Assembly (NCBI RefSeq): GCF_018595685.2
Contig: NZ_CP092334.1
Location: forward strand, 21,001-85,000
DNA: 64,000 bases
Direction of reading: 5' to 3'
Origin: Flavihumibacter rivuli
Lineage (GTDB): Bacteria > Bacteroidota > Bacteroidia > Chitinophagales > Chitinophagaceae
Each line of letters begins with the position of its first letter. The stretch's first letter is position 1. This document shows positions 35,682-45,553 of the stretch, piece after piece. Under the pieces are notes generated by a model, which saw only the letters and a program-made list of their open reading frames with translations, was not told where the DNA came from and did not search any database. The position numbers and the translations under genes were made by a program.

Positions 35682-35840
35682 CATGCCGGTTTTCCATGAT
35701 TCCTCCTGGCATGGGTTACTTTTTCAGATTTTTGGAATATATTTAGGTAGTGCTACTGAAAACCGGTTTTCATTTCCGGGAATTCCCCTCAACGACAATT
35801 GCCATACATAACAATTTTATCAACCTTAAAATGTTATTGT

Positions 35841-36287
35841 ATGAAAAAGCAATTCCTCTCCCTGTCCATGTTGGCAGTAATCTTATTATCAGGTTCCATT
35901 GCCCATGCTTCAAATTCCCAAAAAGACTGCCTGCTAATGTTAGGCCTGTTTCCCTATACAGTGATCAATGAATTACCTGTAGCTTCCGAACCCTTTATAA
36001 GTTTCGCTGGAAGCGATAGGGAGTATTATTATTTCAAGGTGGAGATCGCCAATCCTGAACTGGAGCGAAAGGAATTGGTGGTTAGGGATAAGCTGTCCGG
36101 CAATGTACTGTACAGCAACAGCTTTACAACCATTCAATTCTCCAAAAAGATCGCTGTTCCCAGGGAGTTCCTGGAGTTAAAATGGGAAATATCCACAAAG
36201 GGGCCGAAAGGTCGCCATACCCATACGATCAGTCATTTCACTACTGAAGTAAAACTGCGGGAAGATATGCTGATCAGTAAAATGTAG
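35841..36287 (+). CDS. Small exported protein of unknown function
   Basis: This 148-residue protein is started at the ATG at 35841, which opens on a clear signal peptide (MKKQFLSLSMLAVILLSGSIAHA); the upstream in-frame start at 35799 would bury it. The mature part is a small beta-rich domain of about 120 residues with no recognised family. It is probably periplasmic. It stands alone, followed by a very long hairpin at 36303-36387. Confidence 0.7.
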   Translation: MKKQFLSLSMLAVILLSGSIAHASNSQKDCLLMLGLFPYTVINELPVASEPFISFAGSDREYYYFKVEIANPELERKELVVRDKLSGNVLYSNSFTTIQFSKKIAVPREFLELKWEISTKGPKGRHTHTISHFTTEVKLREDMLISKM

Positions 36288-36302
36288 GTCAACTCCGGGT
36301 TT

Positions 36303-36392
36303 ATTGCCGCAGAATCGCCGCACCTGGCTATGCCTTTTCTATATGAGCTTTTTGGTATCAGGCAGGTGGTACGGCTTCTGCGGCAATCTTTT
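36303..36392 (+). terminator. Unusually long imperfect hairpin, possible terminator or structured RNA
   Basis: A perfect 12-bp outer stem (36303-36314 with 36376-36387) continues inward through a 4-bp stem (317-320 with 372-375), a 6-bp stem (321-326 with 363-368) and about 5 more pairs, with small bulges. The tail is CTTTTTG. It follows the stop codon at 36287. Confidence 0.6.
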
Positions 36393-36494
36393 TGAATAGG
36401 GGTTTGAATTTATAGCCATAGGTTGAATGGAGGCGGTTGGCAAACGGTGGTTATACCTTCTGTTGGTTTATTTTTATTGCTATAGTAGCAAGAA

Positions 36495-37691
36495 ATGAAA
36501 AACTCCCCCCTAAGGCTCCATTCCATTGATGTGCTTCGGGCGCTCATCATGTTGTTGATGATCTTTGTTAATGACCTTTGGTCCCTGAAAGATATCCCGA
36601 ATTGGCTTGAACATGTTTCGGCCGATGCTGATGGGATGGGACTGGCAGATATTGTATTCCCTGCCTTTCTATTCATAGTAGGGATGTCCATGCCTTTCGC
36701 TATCAATAACAGGAAAAAGAAAGGCGATCCCGATTCGGCAATTCTTCTCCATATTTTCACCAGGTCATTTGCATTACTGGTAATGGGTGTGTTCCTGGTG
36801 AACGGCGAGTACCTAAATGAGGAGGTCTGCCTGATCAACAGGCCGATATGGAATGTAGCTTGCTGCCTGTCATTTATCCTGATATGGAATGTGTATCCTG
36901 ACCATGTGCCGGTAAAACTGCAATGGGCCTTGAAGTTGGTTGGCATTACCGTTCTGGTGACCTTGGCTTACTTCTACCTGGGTGGGGATACCGGTAGCCC
37001 CCAGCGGTTCAATACCTGGTGGTGGGGTATTCTTGGTCTGATTGGCTGGGCCTACCTGGTTGCTGCGGTGCTGGTTCTTTATGCAAAGGGCAGGATTGGG
37101 GTCATGGTCATGGCATTCCTAGTATGCTTGGTATTGAGCAGCATCAGTCATTTGGGACTAGTGCCTGAGGATAGCCTTCTGCTCAAATTGATCGGTCCAT
37201 TTGCAAATGGGGCACATCCTGCGCTTACGCTTGCGGGTGTTATTCTTTCTAGCTTATTCTGGGACCTGATCTTCAGGGAACAACCCCAGTGGATGAAGTT
37301 CACCTACGCCTCTGTTGCGATAGCTGTTGTTCTACTGGTTAGTGGATTGGTTACACGTCCGTTATGGGGTATCTCAAAGATCAGGGCTACGCCAAGTTGG
37401 GTGCTGGTTTGTAGTGCGATTGTGGTAGTACTTTTCCTTGTCGTGGCCTGGTTGGTAGATAGGATGGGTAAGCAATACTGGTTTAAGCCTATTTCGGCAG
37501 GAGGATCTGATACATTGCTTTGCTACCTCCTTCCTTATTTTGCTTATGCTATGATCCCTTTGTTCCCCTTTAGCCTGCCGGATCCTTTCCTGACGGGCAT
37601 ATTGGGATTGGCGAAGTCTTTCCTGTTTTCCTTGTTAATAATCCAGGTAGCGGGTTGGTTAAGTAAGCAGTCTGTTAAGCTCAAACTTTGA
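36495..37691 (+). CDS. DUF5009/HGSNAT-like multi-pass membrane acyltransferase
   Basis: This 398-residue integral membrane protein has roughly ten hydrophobic segments. The N-terminal RLHSIDVLRALIMLLMIFVNDLW and the following ADIVFPAFLFIVGMSMPFAINNR are characteristic of the DUF5009 branch related to heparan-alpha-glucosaminide N-acetyltransferase. In the human enzyme the family moves acetyl from cytosolic acetyl-CoA across the membrane to a sugar amine. Here the acceptor is unknown, possibly an envelope glycan. No sugar-degradation genes are adjacent. Confidence 0.83.
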   Translation: MKNSPLRLHSIDVLRALIMLLMIFVNDLWSLKDIPNWLEHVSADADGMGLADIVFPAFLFIVGMSMPFAINNRKKKGDPDSAILLHIFTRSFALLVMGVFLVNGEYLNEEVCLINRPIWNVACCLSFILIWNVYPDHVPVKLQWALKLVGITVLVTLAYFYLGGDTGSPQRFNTWWWGILGLIGWAYLVAAVLVLYAKGRIGVMVMAFLVCLVLSSISHLGLVPEDSLLLKLIGPFANGAHPALTLAGVILSSLFWDLIFREQPQWMKFTYASVAIAVVLLVSGLVTRPLWGISKIRATPSWVLVCSAIVVVLFLVVAWLVDRMGKQYWFKPISAGGSDTLLCYLLPYFAYAMIPLFPFSLPDPFLTGILGLAKSFLFSLLIIQVAGWLSKQSVKLKL

Positions 37692-37726
37692 CGCTTCATT
37701 AGGGATTTCCGGATTAATGATTGTGG

Positions 37727-37734
37727 TAAATTTG
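37727..37734 (+). promoter_or_regulatory. -7 box upstream of the small lipoprotein gene
   Basis: TAAATTTG fits TAnnTTTG about 100 nt before the ATG at 37834. A weak TTT rather than TTG is at the -33 position. Confidence 0.35.
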
Positions 37735-37833
37735 GGGTGTATTGTTTTGGGGCGCTACTGGTGTGGTGTCCTGCCGAAGTTTAGGCATTATCCCTTGATT
37801 CAACTACATTATTAACCATCTTAATGCTCTCCC

Positions 37834-38250
37834 ATGAAGAAATTTTTGCTGCCAGTACTGCTGCTGGCCCTTATTGCCCTGGCGTTGCCGGCCTGTTCCT
37901 CCTCTGATAACGCACAACCCGATCCGAGTCCGGTGATCACTTCCGGCTCCTGGAAAGTACATTTGTTCACTGATAGCGGAAATGATGAGACATCCAATTT
38001 TACAGGGTGGACCTTCACCTTTAATACCAATGGCTCTGTTTCAGCAATAGGTGGCGGGCCTACTGCCTCAGGAACCTGGTCAGTACGGCCGGATGATGGA
38101 AGAACCAGGATGAAGATCGAATTTCCTGCGACAAGCACCCTGGCAGAACTGAACAACGATTGGGTGCTAACGGGAATATCAACCTCCATTATTGAACTGG
38201 AGGATGATAATGCCAGCTCAAATGAAGTATTACATTTTCAGAAGAAATGA
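37834..38250 (+). CDS. Lipocalin-like small lipoprotein
   Basis: This 138-residue predicted lipoprotein has a signal peptide with a clear lipobox, LPAC (Cys21), followed by a serine-rich spacer. The mature part (about 36-138) has the pattern GSWKVHLFTDSG ... FTGWTFTFNTNGSVSAIGGG ... GTWSV, seen in Bacteroidota lipocalin-like proteins that form a small beta-barrel. The ligand is unknown. It is single, followed by a strong bidirectional terminator. Confidence 0.72.
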   Translation: MKKFLLPVLLLALIALALPACSSSDNAQPDPSPVITSGSWKVHLFTDSGNDETSNFTGWTFTFNTNGSVSAIGGGPTASGTWSVRPDDGRTRMKIEFPATSTLAELNNDWVLTGISTSIIELEDDNASSNEVLHFQKK

Positions 38251-38268
38251 TTCAGGAAAGTATTGAAT

Positions 38269-38297
38269 AAAAAAAGGAGCCAGCGGCTCCTTTTTTT
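38269..38297. terminator. Bidirectional terminator between lipoprotein and secA
   Basis: AAAAAAAGGAGCC (38269-38281) pairs with GGCTCCTTTTTTT (38285-38297) around a 3-nt loop. The A-run and T-run on either side serve the two convergent genes. Confidence 0.9.
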
Positions 38298-38311
38298 ATT
38301 ATCCGGGGGGA

Positions 38312-41300
38312 CTATTGAAGTCCCTGACCATGGCAGTTCTTGTATTTTTTTCCGCTTCCACATGGACATGGATCATTGCGGCCGATCTTTGGTCCTACCC
38401 TTATGGGCTCCTGGATGGTTGGGCCTGATGGGTCGTAATAGTCATTTTCATTCGCGGCATAATCTTCCCCCCTGGCTTCCACCTCTTCTTTATTGGCCTG
38501 AAGACGGCTCATGTCCGTTTTCTCTTCATGGCCTTCCCTGATGATCTCTGCAGGTTGCTGCTGTTCCATAGGGATGCCCGCATGGCAGAGGAAGGAAACG
38601 ATCTCACGGTTCACCTCTGTATCCATTTTGCGGAACAGTTCAAAGGCTTCAACCTTATAGATGACCAATGGGTCTTTTTGTTCCAGGTAGGCAGTCTGTA
38701 CGCTCTGCTTCAGGTCATCCATGCTCCTCAGGTGCTCTTTCCATGAATCGTCTATCAATGCAAGGGTGATGGTCCTTTCTACGGCGTTAACCAATTCGCG
38801 ACCGTCACTTTGCAATGTTTTCTCCATATTGCTGAGCACATTGATGCCCTTTCTTCCATCGGTAAAGGGCACTACCACATTTTCAATATGGGCACCCTGC
38901 GTTTCCCTGATATTCTGGAATACAGGTACGGCCTGTGCCCGCAGGTTATCCATTTTGCGCTGGTAATTGATGGTGGCTTCCTGGTAAAGTTTCTCTGCCA
39001 GGCCCTGGTTATTGCCCGACTTGAATTCATCTGCTGTAATTGCAGTGTCTATTCCGAAGTTCACGATACAGGAGAGTTTGAATCCATCATAGTCTTCCTG
39101 CTCACGGAAAGAAGTTACCAGGCTTTCCGCCACCACATAAAATGCCGTATCAAGGTCCAGCGCAAGGCGTTCCCCAAATAGTGCGTGCTGGCGCTTCTTG
39201 TACACCACATTGCGCTGCTTGTTCATTACGTCGTCGTATTCAAGCAGGCGCTTACGAATGCCGAAGTTGTTCTCTTCAACCTTCTTCTGTGCCCTTTCAA
39301 TGCTCCTGGTGATCATGCTGTGCTGGATCACTTCGCCTTCCTTATAGCCCATCTTATCCATGAGCGATGCAATACGGTCACTACCGAACATACGCATCAG
39401 GTCATCTTCCATGGAAACATAGAACTGTGAGGTTCCAGGGTCACCCTGACGGCCTGCGCGACCACGCAGCTGGCGGTCAACACGGCGGCTTTCGTGACGT
39501 TCTGTACCAATGATGGCCAGACCACCCGCATCTTTTACGCCGGGTCCGAGTTTGATATCGGTACCACGACCAGCCATGTTGGTGGCGATGGTTACGGCAC
39601 CTGCCATACCCGCTTCTGCAACCACCTGGGCTTCACGGGCGTGTTGTTTCGCGTTCAATACATTGTGTGGGATTTTTTTCACCTGCAACATCCTGCTCAG
39701 CAATTCGCTCACTTCAACCGAAGTGGTACCTACCAGTACCGGCCTTCCGGCATTGCGCAGTTTCTCGATCTCTTCAATTACAGCAGCATACTTTTCCCTC
39801 TTGGTTTTGTATACCAGGTCCTGTGTATCCTTACGGGTAATAGGAACATTGGTAGGTATGGTCACTACATCCAATTTGTAGATATCCCAAAGCTCAGCGG
39901 CTTCTGTTTCCGCAGTACCGGTCATACCACCCAGCTTGTGGTACATCCTGAAGTAGTTCTGGAGGGTAATGGTAGCATAGGTTTGGGTAGCTGCCTCGAT
40001 CTTCACATTTTCCTTCGCTTCAATAGCCTGATGCAATCCATCGGAATAGCGACGGCCATCGAGGATACGACCGGTTTGTTCATCAACGATCTTCACCTGT
40101 CCATCCATCACCACATATTCCACGTCCTTGTCGAAGAGCGTATAGGCTTTCAGCAATTGGTGAACAGTATGGATGCGGTCTGCCTTCATGGTGTATTCAT
40201 TCAGCAGGGCCTCTTTCCGGTGCAGTTTTTCTTCCGCAGAAGCATCGCTGTTTTCGATCTCTCCCAGCTTAACGCTGATGTCAGGCAAAACAAAGAAATC
40301 AGGATCTTCTCCGGAACGGGTGATCATCTGGATTCCCTTGTCCGTAAGGTCAACTGAATTGTTCTTTTCATCAATATAGAAGAACAGTTCCTGGTCAACC
40401 TTAGGCATTTCTTTCTGCTGGTCGGCCAGGTAGTAGTTTTCTGCTTTTTGGAGTTTTACCCTGATGCCGGGCTCACTCAGGAATTTGATCAGGGCGCTGC
40501 TCTTGGGTAAGCCACGGAAAGCGCGCATCAATGAAAGACCTCCATCCTTGGGATCATCATTGCCATCAGCGATCTTTTTCTTGGCCTCATTCAGGAACTT
40601 GTTGACAACCTGCTTCTGGGCTTCCACCAGTTGCAGGATACGGGGTTTCAACAAGTGGTATTGTTGTTCATCACCACGGGGAACGGGACCTGAAATGATG
40701 AGCGGCGTACGGGCATCATCGATCAATACGGAGTCTACCTCATCCACCATGGCAAAATGATGCTTGCGCTGAACCATTTCTTCGGGACTATGCACCATGT
40801 TATCGCGCAGGTAATCGAAGCCGAATTCATTATTGGTTCCGTAGGTGATATTCGCCTGGTATGCCTTGCGACGCTCTTCGCTGTTGGGTTGGTGCTTGTC
40901 GATACAGTCAACGGTCAGGCCCAGCCATTCAAAGATGGGGCCATTCCATTCAGAGTCACGACGGGCGAGGTAGTCGTTAACAGTTACGATGTGAACCCCT
41001 TCGTCGGCCAATGCATTGAGGTAGGCAGGAAGGGTGGATACCAGTGTTTTACCTTCACCCGTAGCCATTTCAGAGATCTTACCCTGGTGCAGCACATAAC
41101 CACCGATTAGCTGTACATCATAATGGACCATGTTCCAGGTTACAGTACCACCTGCCGCTGTCCAGGTATTGCTGAACTTTGACTGGTCGCCTTCAATGGT
41201 AATATAATTCTTGGTGACAGCCAGTTGGCGGTCAAGTTCTGTAGCGGTAGCTGAAACAATGCTGTTTTCCTTGAACCTGCGGGCCGTTTCCTTCACCACA

Positions 41301-41641
41301 GCAAATGCCTCGGGTGCTATTTCCCTCAGCACTTCCTCAATCTGCTCATTCCTTTTCTTCCTGAGCTTGTCAACTTCCTCATAAATGGCTTCCTTACCGG
41401 AAAAGTCGCTGAAAGGCAGTTGCTCTGCCGATTCATTCAGCTTTGCGATCTCGGCATTGATAGCTGAAATATGGTTCTGGATCCTTTGCCTGAATTCCTG
41501 GGTTTTTGCCCTGAGTGCATCATTGGATAAGGATTGGTAAGCGGCAAAATGCTCGTTTATTTTGGCTACAATCGGCAGGATGCTCTTCACGTCTTTTTCC
41601 GACTTGCTTCCGCCGAATAACTTCTGGATGAAACCTAACAT
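38312..41641 (-). CDS. secA: Preprotein translocase ATPase SecA
   Basis: This 1109-residue motor drives secretory proteins through SecYEG at the inner membrane. The Walker A region is MATGEGKT (192-199), the second helicase motif is [21 protein letters not shown], and motif VI lies in [18 protein letters not shown]. The C-terminal zinc-binding SEC-C motif is [17 protein letters not shown]. It is about 200 residues longer than the E. coli protein (901). Much of the extra length is in the stretch after [11 protein letters not shown] (about 325-480), as in other Bacteroidota SecA. A promoter box TACCTTTG lies at 41729-41736. Confidence 0.98.
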   Translation of the reverse strand: MLGFIQKLFGGSKSEKDVKSILPIVAKINEHFAAYQSLSNDALRAKTQEFRQRIQNHISAINAEIAKLNESAEQLPFSDFSGKEAIYEEVDKLRKKRNEQIEEVLREIAPEAFAVVKETARRFKENSIVSATATELDRQLAVTKNYITIEGDQSKFSNTWTAAGGTVTWNMVHYDVQLIGGYVLHQGKISEMATGEGKTLVSTLPAYLNALADEGVHIVTVNDYLARRDSEWNGPIFEWLGLTVDCIDKHQPNSEERRKAYQANITYGTNNEFGFDYLRDNMVHSPEEMVQRKHHFAMVDEVDSVLIDDARTPLIISGPVPRGDEQQYHLLKPRILQLVEAQKQVVNKFLNEAKKKIADGNDDPKDGGLSLMRAFRGLPKSSALIKFLSEPGIRVKLQKAENYYLADQQKEMPKVDQELFFYIDEKNNSVDLTDKGIQMITRSGEDPDFFVLPDISVKLGEIENSDASAEEKLHRKEALLNEYTMKADRIHTVHQLLKAYTLFDKDVEYVVMDGQVKIVDEQTGRILDGRRYSDGLHQAIEAKENVKIEAATQTYATITLQNYFRMYHKLGGMTGTAETEAAELWDIYKLDVVTIPTNVPITRKDTQDLVYKTKREKYAAVIEEIEKLRNAGRPVLVGTTSVEVSELLSRMLQVKKIPHNVLNAKQHAREAQVVAEAGMAGAVTIATNMAGRGTDIKLGPGVKDAGGLAIIGTERHESRRVDRQLRGRAGRQGDPGTSQFYVSMEDDLMRMFGSDRIASLMDKMGYKEGEVIQHSMITRSIERAQKKVEENNFGIRKRLLEYDDVMNKQRNVVYKKRQHALFGERLALDLDTAFYVVAESLVTSFREQEDYDGFKLSCIVNFGIDTAITADEFKSGNNQGLAEKLYQEATINYQRKMDNLRAQAVPVFQNIRETQGAHIENVVVPFTDGRKGINVLSNMEKTLQSDGRELVNAVERTITLALIDDSWKEHLRSMDDLKQSVQTAYLEQKDPLVIYKVEAFELFRKMDTEVNREIVSFLCHAGIPMEQQQPAEIIREGHEEKTDMSRLQANKEEVEARGEDYAANENDYYDPSGPTIQEPIRVGPKIGRNDPCPCGSGKKYKNCHGQGLQ

Positions 41642-41728
41642 GTTATGGTGTTGTCTTTAGAAATGCTAAAACTTCTTAATTATCAATTACAGTGCTATTT
41701 TATGCGCCTGGTCAAATTGACAGGGAAG

Positions 41729-41736
41729 CAAAGGTA
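41729..41736 (-). promoter_or_regulatory. -7 box upstream of secA
   Basis: TACCTTTG on the minus strand, followed by C as in the aspS and atpG promoters, lies about 87 nt before the secA ATG. No TTG is seen at -33. Confidence 0.5.
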
Positions 41737-41919
41737 AGGAAAAGCGGTTTGCTGGCGGGGTATCCGGGCCATTTTAACCAGTCCTTTCCAATCCAGGCCT
41801 GGTTGGGTGGTTTTTATCATGATGCATTCCTTGTCAACTGGTTACAGGCGGATTCTGCTCGTCAGGGGCTGCTAATTTGGCGCTGTGCCTGCTCCGGCAT
41901 TTGAATTTTGGCGGAATAG

Positions 41920-41949
41920 TTGTTTTCTGGCTGCTTTCTGTTACCTTTG
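41920..41949 (+). promoter_or_regulatory. atpG promoter (TTG-N19-TAnnTTTG)
   Basis: TTG (41920-41922) and TACCTTTG (41942-41949) are separated by 19 nt, the same layout as the aspS promoter. The leader to the ATG at 42063 would be about 105 nt. Confidence 0.68.
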
Positions 41950-42062
41950 CGCCAAATTTCGGGAGCAGTAGTAGGATGAGTTTGAGGTTTGGTTTTCCGG
42001 AGTCCCGAGAGTTGAGATTAAGGTCTTGATATTCAGCGTTAAAAGCATCAATTTTTGTTAAT

Positions 42063-42944
42063 ATGTCAGGAGCACTGAAAGAAGTTCGTAACCGGATCAA
42101 ATCGGTTCAGAGTACGCAGCAGATCACTAAGGCAATGAAAATGGTAAGTGCGGCCAAACTGCGCCGTGCCCAGGATGCTATCATACAAATGCGTCCCTAT
42201 GCCAATAAGTTGCAGGAAATGCTTTCTAACATTGTCAGCAACACAGAAGGTGAATTGGGTGGAACGCTTGCAGTGGAGCGTCCGGTTGAAAAAGTGCTGT
42301 TGATCGTGATCACCAGTGACCGTGGCCTGGCTGGTGCTTATAACGCCAATATTGTAAAGGCGGCCAAGGCTACTATTGCTGAAAAATACTCCGGCCAGTT
42401 TGCAAAGGGTAATGTTGCCATCTGGAACATTGGTAAGAAAGGATATGAAGCCCTGCAGAAGGCCAATTACAAAGTTGATGCTACCTATAAGGACCTGTTC
42501 CTTGACCTGCGTTTTGAATCTGTACAGGCTTGTGCACAGGCTGCTGTAAAGGCTTTCCAGGAAAAGCAGTTCGATGTGGTGGAGATCGTTTATAGTGAGT
42601 TCAAGAATGCCGCTACCCAGCGTTACCGCGTTGAGCGTTTCCTGCCTATTCCGAAGGTTACCAATACTGGAAATGTCAAAAAGAGTGATTTTATCTTCGA
42701 ACCCAATAAGGAAGAACTGATCGCTGAACTGATGCCTAAGATCCTGAATACACAACTGTATAAGGCTGTTTTGGATGCCAATGCTTCTGAGCATGGCGCG
42801 CGTATGACTGCTATGGATAAAGCCTCTGAGAATGCGAATGAACTGTTGAAAACACTTAAGATCAGCTACAACCGTGCCCGTCAGGCCGCTATCACGACCG
42901 AGCTTACCGAGATCGTTAGTGGTGCTGCAGCGCTGCAGGGCTAA
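42063..42944 (+). CDS. atpG: ATP synthase F1 gamma subunit
   Basis: This 293-residue central shaft of F1 couples proton-driven rotation to ATP synthesis. Both diagnostic ends are present: the N-terminal coiled coil (EVRNRIKSVQSTQQITKAMKMVSAAKLRRAQ) and the C-terminal helix (ASENANELLKTLKISYNRARQAAITTELTEIVSGAAAL). The central SDRGLAGAYN block is also standard. The gene is not next to atpA or other ATP synthase genes. It has its own promoter and terminator and faces secA. Confidence 0.97.
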   Translation: MSGALKEVRNRIKSVQSTQQITKAMKMVSAAKLRRAQDAIIQMRPYANKLQEMLSNIVSNTEGELGGTLAVERPVEKVLLIVITSDRGLAGAYNANIVKAAKATIAEKYSGQFAKGNVAIWNIGKKGYEALQKANYKVDATYKDLFLDLRFESVQACAQAAVKAFQEKQFDVVEIVYSEFKNAATQRYRVERFLPIPKVTNTGNVKKSDFIFEPNKEELIAELMPKILNTQLYKAVLDANASEHGARMTAMDKASENANELLKTLKISYNRARQAAITTELTEIVSGAAALQG

Positions 42945-42966
42945 GCTGTCCTATAAAGAATATCCG

Positions 42967-42997
42967 AAACCGGGGTGTCATCACCCCGGTTTTTTTA
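42967..42997 (+). terminator. Terminator of atpG
   Basis: AAACCGGGGTG (42967-42977) pairs with CACCCCGGTTT (42982-42992) around TCAT, and a T-run follows. It lies 23 bp after the stop codon. Confidence 0.9.
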
Positions 42998-43253
42998 TGC
43001 CTCAATAGTTACTGGCATTGGATTTGGGGTATTATCTGAAATGGTAGTGCTGCCACTATTGCTTTCCGTTAGCTGTACTTACCAGAATATGGGCTTGTCA
43101 TTTAACTAACCAGGTTTATTTAACCGGCTTTCCTGTGGATCCCGCCCCTTGGATTAACCCTTATCCACATTGTGAATAACTCCATTTCCCTTTACCCCAA
43201 AAAACTTGAACATTGCATTGTTAAGTAGTACCCGCTTACCTAAATAGCATAGT
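42998..43253. other. Intergenic stretch between atpG and scpB
   Basis: Together with the terminator this makes a 309-bp gap. I see no gene, hairpin or exact promoter box in it. It is A+T-rich ahead of scpB. Confidence 0.4.
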
Positions 43254-44072
43254 ATGGAAATCGGACATATCATTCCTCATATTGAAGCACTGATCTTTGC
43301 GAGTGAGAAGCCCCTTACTTCCCTGGAGATCACTGACCTGGTGAACCAGGCCTTTGGTTTCATGGAGGATAAGATCACCCTGGAACAGATCGAGTCTGGA
43401 TTGGAGGGGATCATTGAGAAATACAGCGCCGAATTCTATCCCTTTGAAGTACGCTTCAGCGGCGGCGGCTGGCAATTCCTGACCAAGAAGGATTTCCATA
43501 AGACAGTAGCCCAGCTCAATGGTGATAAATTCCTGAAACGCCTGAGCGGTGCGGCCATGGAAACCCTGGCTATTATTGCCTACAAGCAACCCATTACCAA
43601 GTCGGAGATAGAGTCGATCAGGGGCGTAAGTGCCGATTACTCTATCCAGAAATTACTGGAGAAGGAACTGATCGTGATCAGTGGCAGGAATGAAGAACTC
43701 CCCGGTAAACCCCTGGTATATTCCACTTCAAAATCTTTCATGGACTATTTCGGATTGAATAGCCCGGATGACCTTCCAAAGATCAAGGAAGTATTGGCAG
43801 AACAAGTGGTTGAGCCTACCCTGATTGGCCAGTCTGTACAAGTTGCCAATGGAAATGAAGAAACCATTACCGAAACCCTGGTGGCTGAAGAGGAAGAAGT
43901 GGAACCAGCCAATTCGGTTTTGCTGGTCAGTGAGAATGGCGAATTGGTGCAGGAGGTTGTGGAAGAGGAAGAAGCACCTGCTACAGAAGAAGAAGGCCCG
44001 GAACCCGAAGGGGAAGAAGGTTCAAATGATGATGAATCTGGCCAGGAAGAAGACGGGGAAGAAATCAATTAA
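43254..44072 (+). CDS. scpB: Chromosome segregation and condensation protein ScpB
   Basis: This 272-residue protein's N-terminal ~170 residues are the paired winged-helix ScpB fold: IEALIFASEKPLTSLEI opens it, and ETLAIIAYKQPITKSEIESIRGVSADYSIQKLLE is the family core. ScpB forms condensin with SMC and the kleisin ScpA. The last ~75 residues are an acidic, Glu-rich and probably disordered tail (EEEEVEPANS to EEDGEEIN). The scpA gene is not adjacent. A terminator follows at 44097. Confidence 0.94.
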   Translation: MEIGHIIPHIEALIFASEKPLTSLEITDLVNQAFGFMEDKITLEQIESGLEGIIEKYSAEFYPFEVRFSGGGWQFLTKKDFHKTVAQLNGDKFLKRLSGAAMETLAIIAYKQPITKSEIESIRGVSADYSIQKLLEKELIVISGRNEELPGKPLVYSTSKSFMDYFGLNSPDDLPKIKEVLAEQVVEPTLIGQSVQVANGNEETITETLVAEEEEVEPANSVLLVSENGELVQEVVEEEEAPATEEEGPEPEGEEGSNDDESGQEEDGEEIN

Positions 44073-44096
44073 GTCTCTTACTCACCAACCCATAGG

Positions 44097-44130
44097 TAAG
44101 GTTGTCCTCGATTGGCAACCTTATTTTTTT
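44097..44130 (+). terminator. Terminator of scpB
   Basis: TAAGGTTG (44097-44104) pairs with CAACCTTA (44116-44123) over an 11-nt loop, followed by seven T residues. Confidence 0.75.
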
Positions 44131-44209
44131 GCACCTGAAAAATCTGCTTCCTGCAGGGTTATCTCCCTGTCTCTGCGTATATTCGTCCAATTCGCAAGCA
44201 ATAACGATT

Positions 44210-45421
44210 ATGGCATTCATAACAAACGAAACCCTGCTACAACTGGCAAAAGAGTACGGCACTCCCTTGTATGTATACAACGCTAACCAGATCAGTGAAC
44301 AATACCAGAAGCTCCAGGATGCTTTCAAGGATTGCAATGCACGGTTCTTTTACGCCTGCAAGGCACTTAGCAATATCAATATCCTGAAGTATGTTGAGCA
44401 GATGGGCGCTTCCCTCGATTGCGTAAGCATCAACGAAGTGAAACTCGGCCTGAGAGCCGGATTTACTCCTGATAGGATCCTGTTTACCCCGAATTGTGTT
44501 GATTTCGCTGAGATCGATGAAGGGAAGCAGCTTGGGGTTAACCTGAATATTGACAATATCTCTATCCTGGAGCAGTTCGGCACCAAGTATGGAGGATCTT
44601 ACCCGATCTGTATCCGTTTCAATCCCCATATCATGGGCGGCGGCAACTACAAGATCTCCACCGGCCACATCGATAGCAAGTTCGGTATATCCATCCACCA
44701 GATGAGGCATATTGAGCGGATCGTAAAGACCCTGGGCATCAATGTTGCAGGCATCCACATGCATACCGGTAGTGATATCAAGGATGTAAATGTATTCCTG
44801 CAGGGGCTTGAAGTGATGTTCGAACTCGCAACCCATTTCCCTAACCTGAAGTTCATTGACCTCGGAAGCGGGTTTAAGGTGCCTTACCAGGAAGGGGATG
44901 TACAAACGGATATCCAGCTTCTGGGGAAGAAAGTGACCGAGGCCTTCCGTGAGTATGCGAAAGAAACAGGTAAAGAGATCCAGGTTTGGTTTGAACCCGG
45001 AAAGTTCCTGGTAAGTGAGAGTGGTTACTTCATCGTTAAGGCCAATGTGATCAAGCAAACAACCGCGACTGTATTTGTAGGAGTGAATAGCGGCTTCAAT
45101 CACCTGATCAGGCCGATGTTCTACGATGCTTACCACAGGATCAAGAATATTTCCAATCCCAATGGCAGCGAACGCATTTATACAGTAGTAGGTAATATTT
45201 GTGAAACGGATACTTTCGCCTGGGACCGCACCTTGAATGAGGTACGTGAGGGCGATTTCCTGGTATTCTATAATGCAGGGGCTTATGGCTTTGAAATGTC
45301 ATCCAACTTCAACTCCAGGTTAAAGCCTGCCGAGGTGATGGTGGTAGATGGTGAAGCCCACCTGATCAGGAAAAGGGATGTGTTTGAAGACCTGCTCAAG
45401 AACCAGGTTGAAGTATTATAA
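44210..45421 (+). CDS. lysA: Diaminopimelate decarboxylase
   Basis: This 403-residue PLP enzyme performs the last step of lysine synthesis: meso-diaminopimelate to lysine and CO2. I use the ATG at 44210; the longer frame (from a TTG at 44102) would run through the scpB terminator. The PLP lysine is Lys51 in FYACKALSN, the glycine-rich phosphate loop is DLGSGFKVPY, and the second-subunit cysteine motif is GNICETDTF. Both the barrel and C-terminal beta domains are complete. A strong terminator follows, so it is a single-gene unit. Confidence 0.95.
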   Translation: MAFITNETLLQLAKEYGTPLYVYNANQISEQYQKLQDAFKDCNARFFYACKALSNINILKYVEQMGASLDCVSINEVKLGLRAGFTPDRILFTPNCVDFAEIDEGKQLGVNLNIDNISILEQFGTKYGGSYPICIRFNPHIMGGGNYKISTGHIDSKFGISIHQMRHIERIVKTLGINVAGIHMHTGSDIKDVNVFLQGLEVMFELATHFPNLKFIDLGSGFKVPYQEGDVQTDIQLLGKKVTEAFREYAKETGKEIQVWFEPGKFLVSESGYFIVKANVIKQTTATVFVGVNSGFNHLIRPMFYDAYHRIKNISNPNGSERIYTVVGNICETDTFAWDRTLNEVREGDFLVFYNAGAYGFEMSSNFNSRLKPAEVMVVDGEAHLIRKRDVFEDLLKNQVEVL

Positions 45422-45441
45422 CCTACAGGCATAACTTCTGT

Positions 45442-45470
45442 AAGCCCCGAAGGAATTCGGGGCTTTTTTA
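45442..45470 (+). terminator. Terminator of lysA
   Basis: AAGCCCCGAA (45442-45451) pairs with TTCGGGGCTT (45456-45465) around GGAA, followed by a T-run. It lies 20 bp after the stop codon. Confidence 0.9.
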
Positions 45471-45553
45471 TTTTATTAAGTTTTCATTCAAGGGGTTTCA
45501 TATGGTTGAATTTTTTAAATTGCTTATCTCAATTCTCACCTAAATCGAATCTT

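Larger units (their letters stand above)
41642..42062. other. Divergent intergenic region between secA and atpG
   Basis: No gene is seen in these 421 bases. They carry the secA -7 box (41729-41736) and the atpG promoter (41920-41949). Confidence 0.6.

Noticed and set aside
39494..40357. 287-codon open frame antisense to secA
   Set aside because: It is a shadow of secA helicase motifs; no promoter box, signal peptide or domain is visible.
44237..45136. 299-codon open frame antisense to lysA
   Set aside because: It lies entirely inside lysA, which has an intact PLP site; nothing recognisable is encoded on the other strand.
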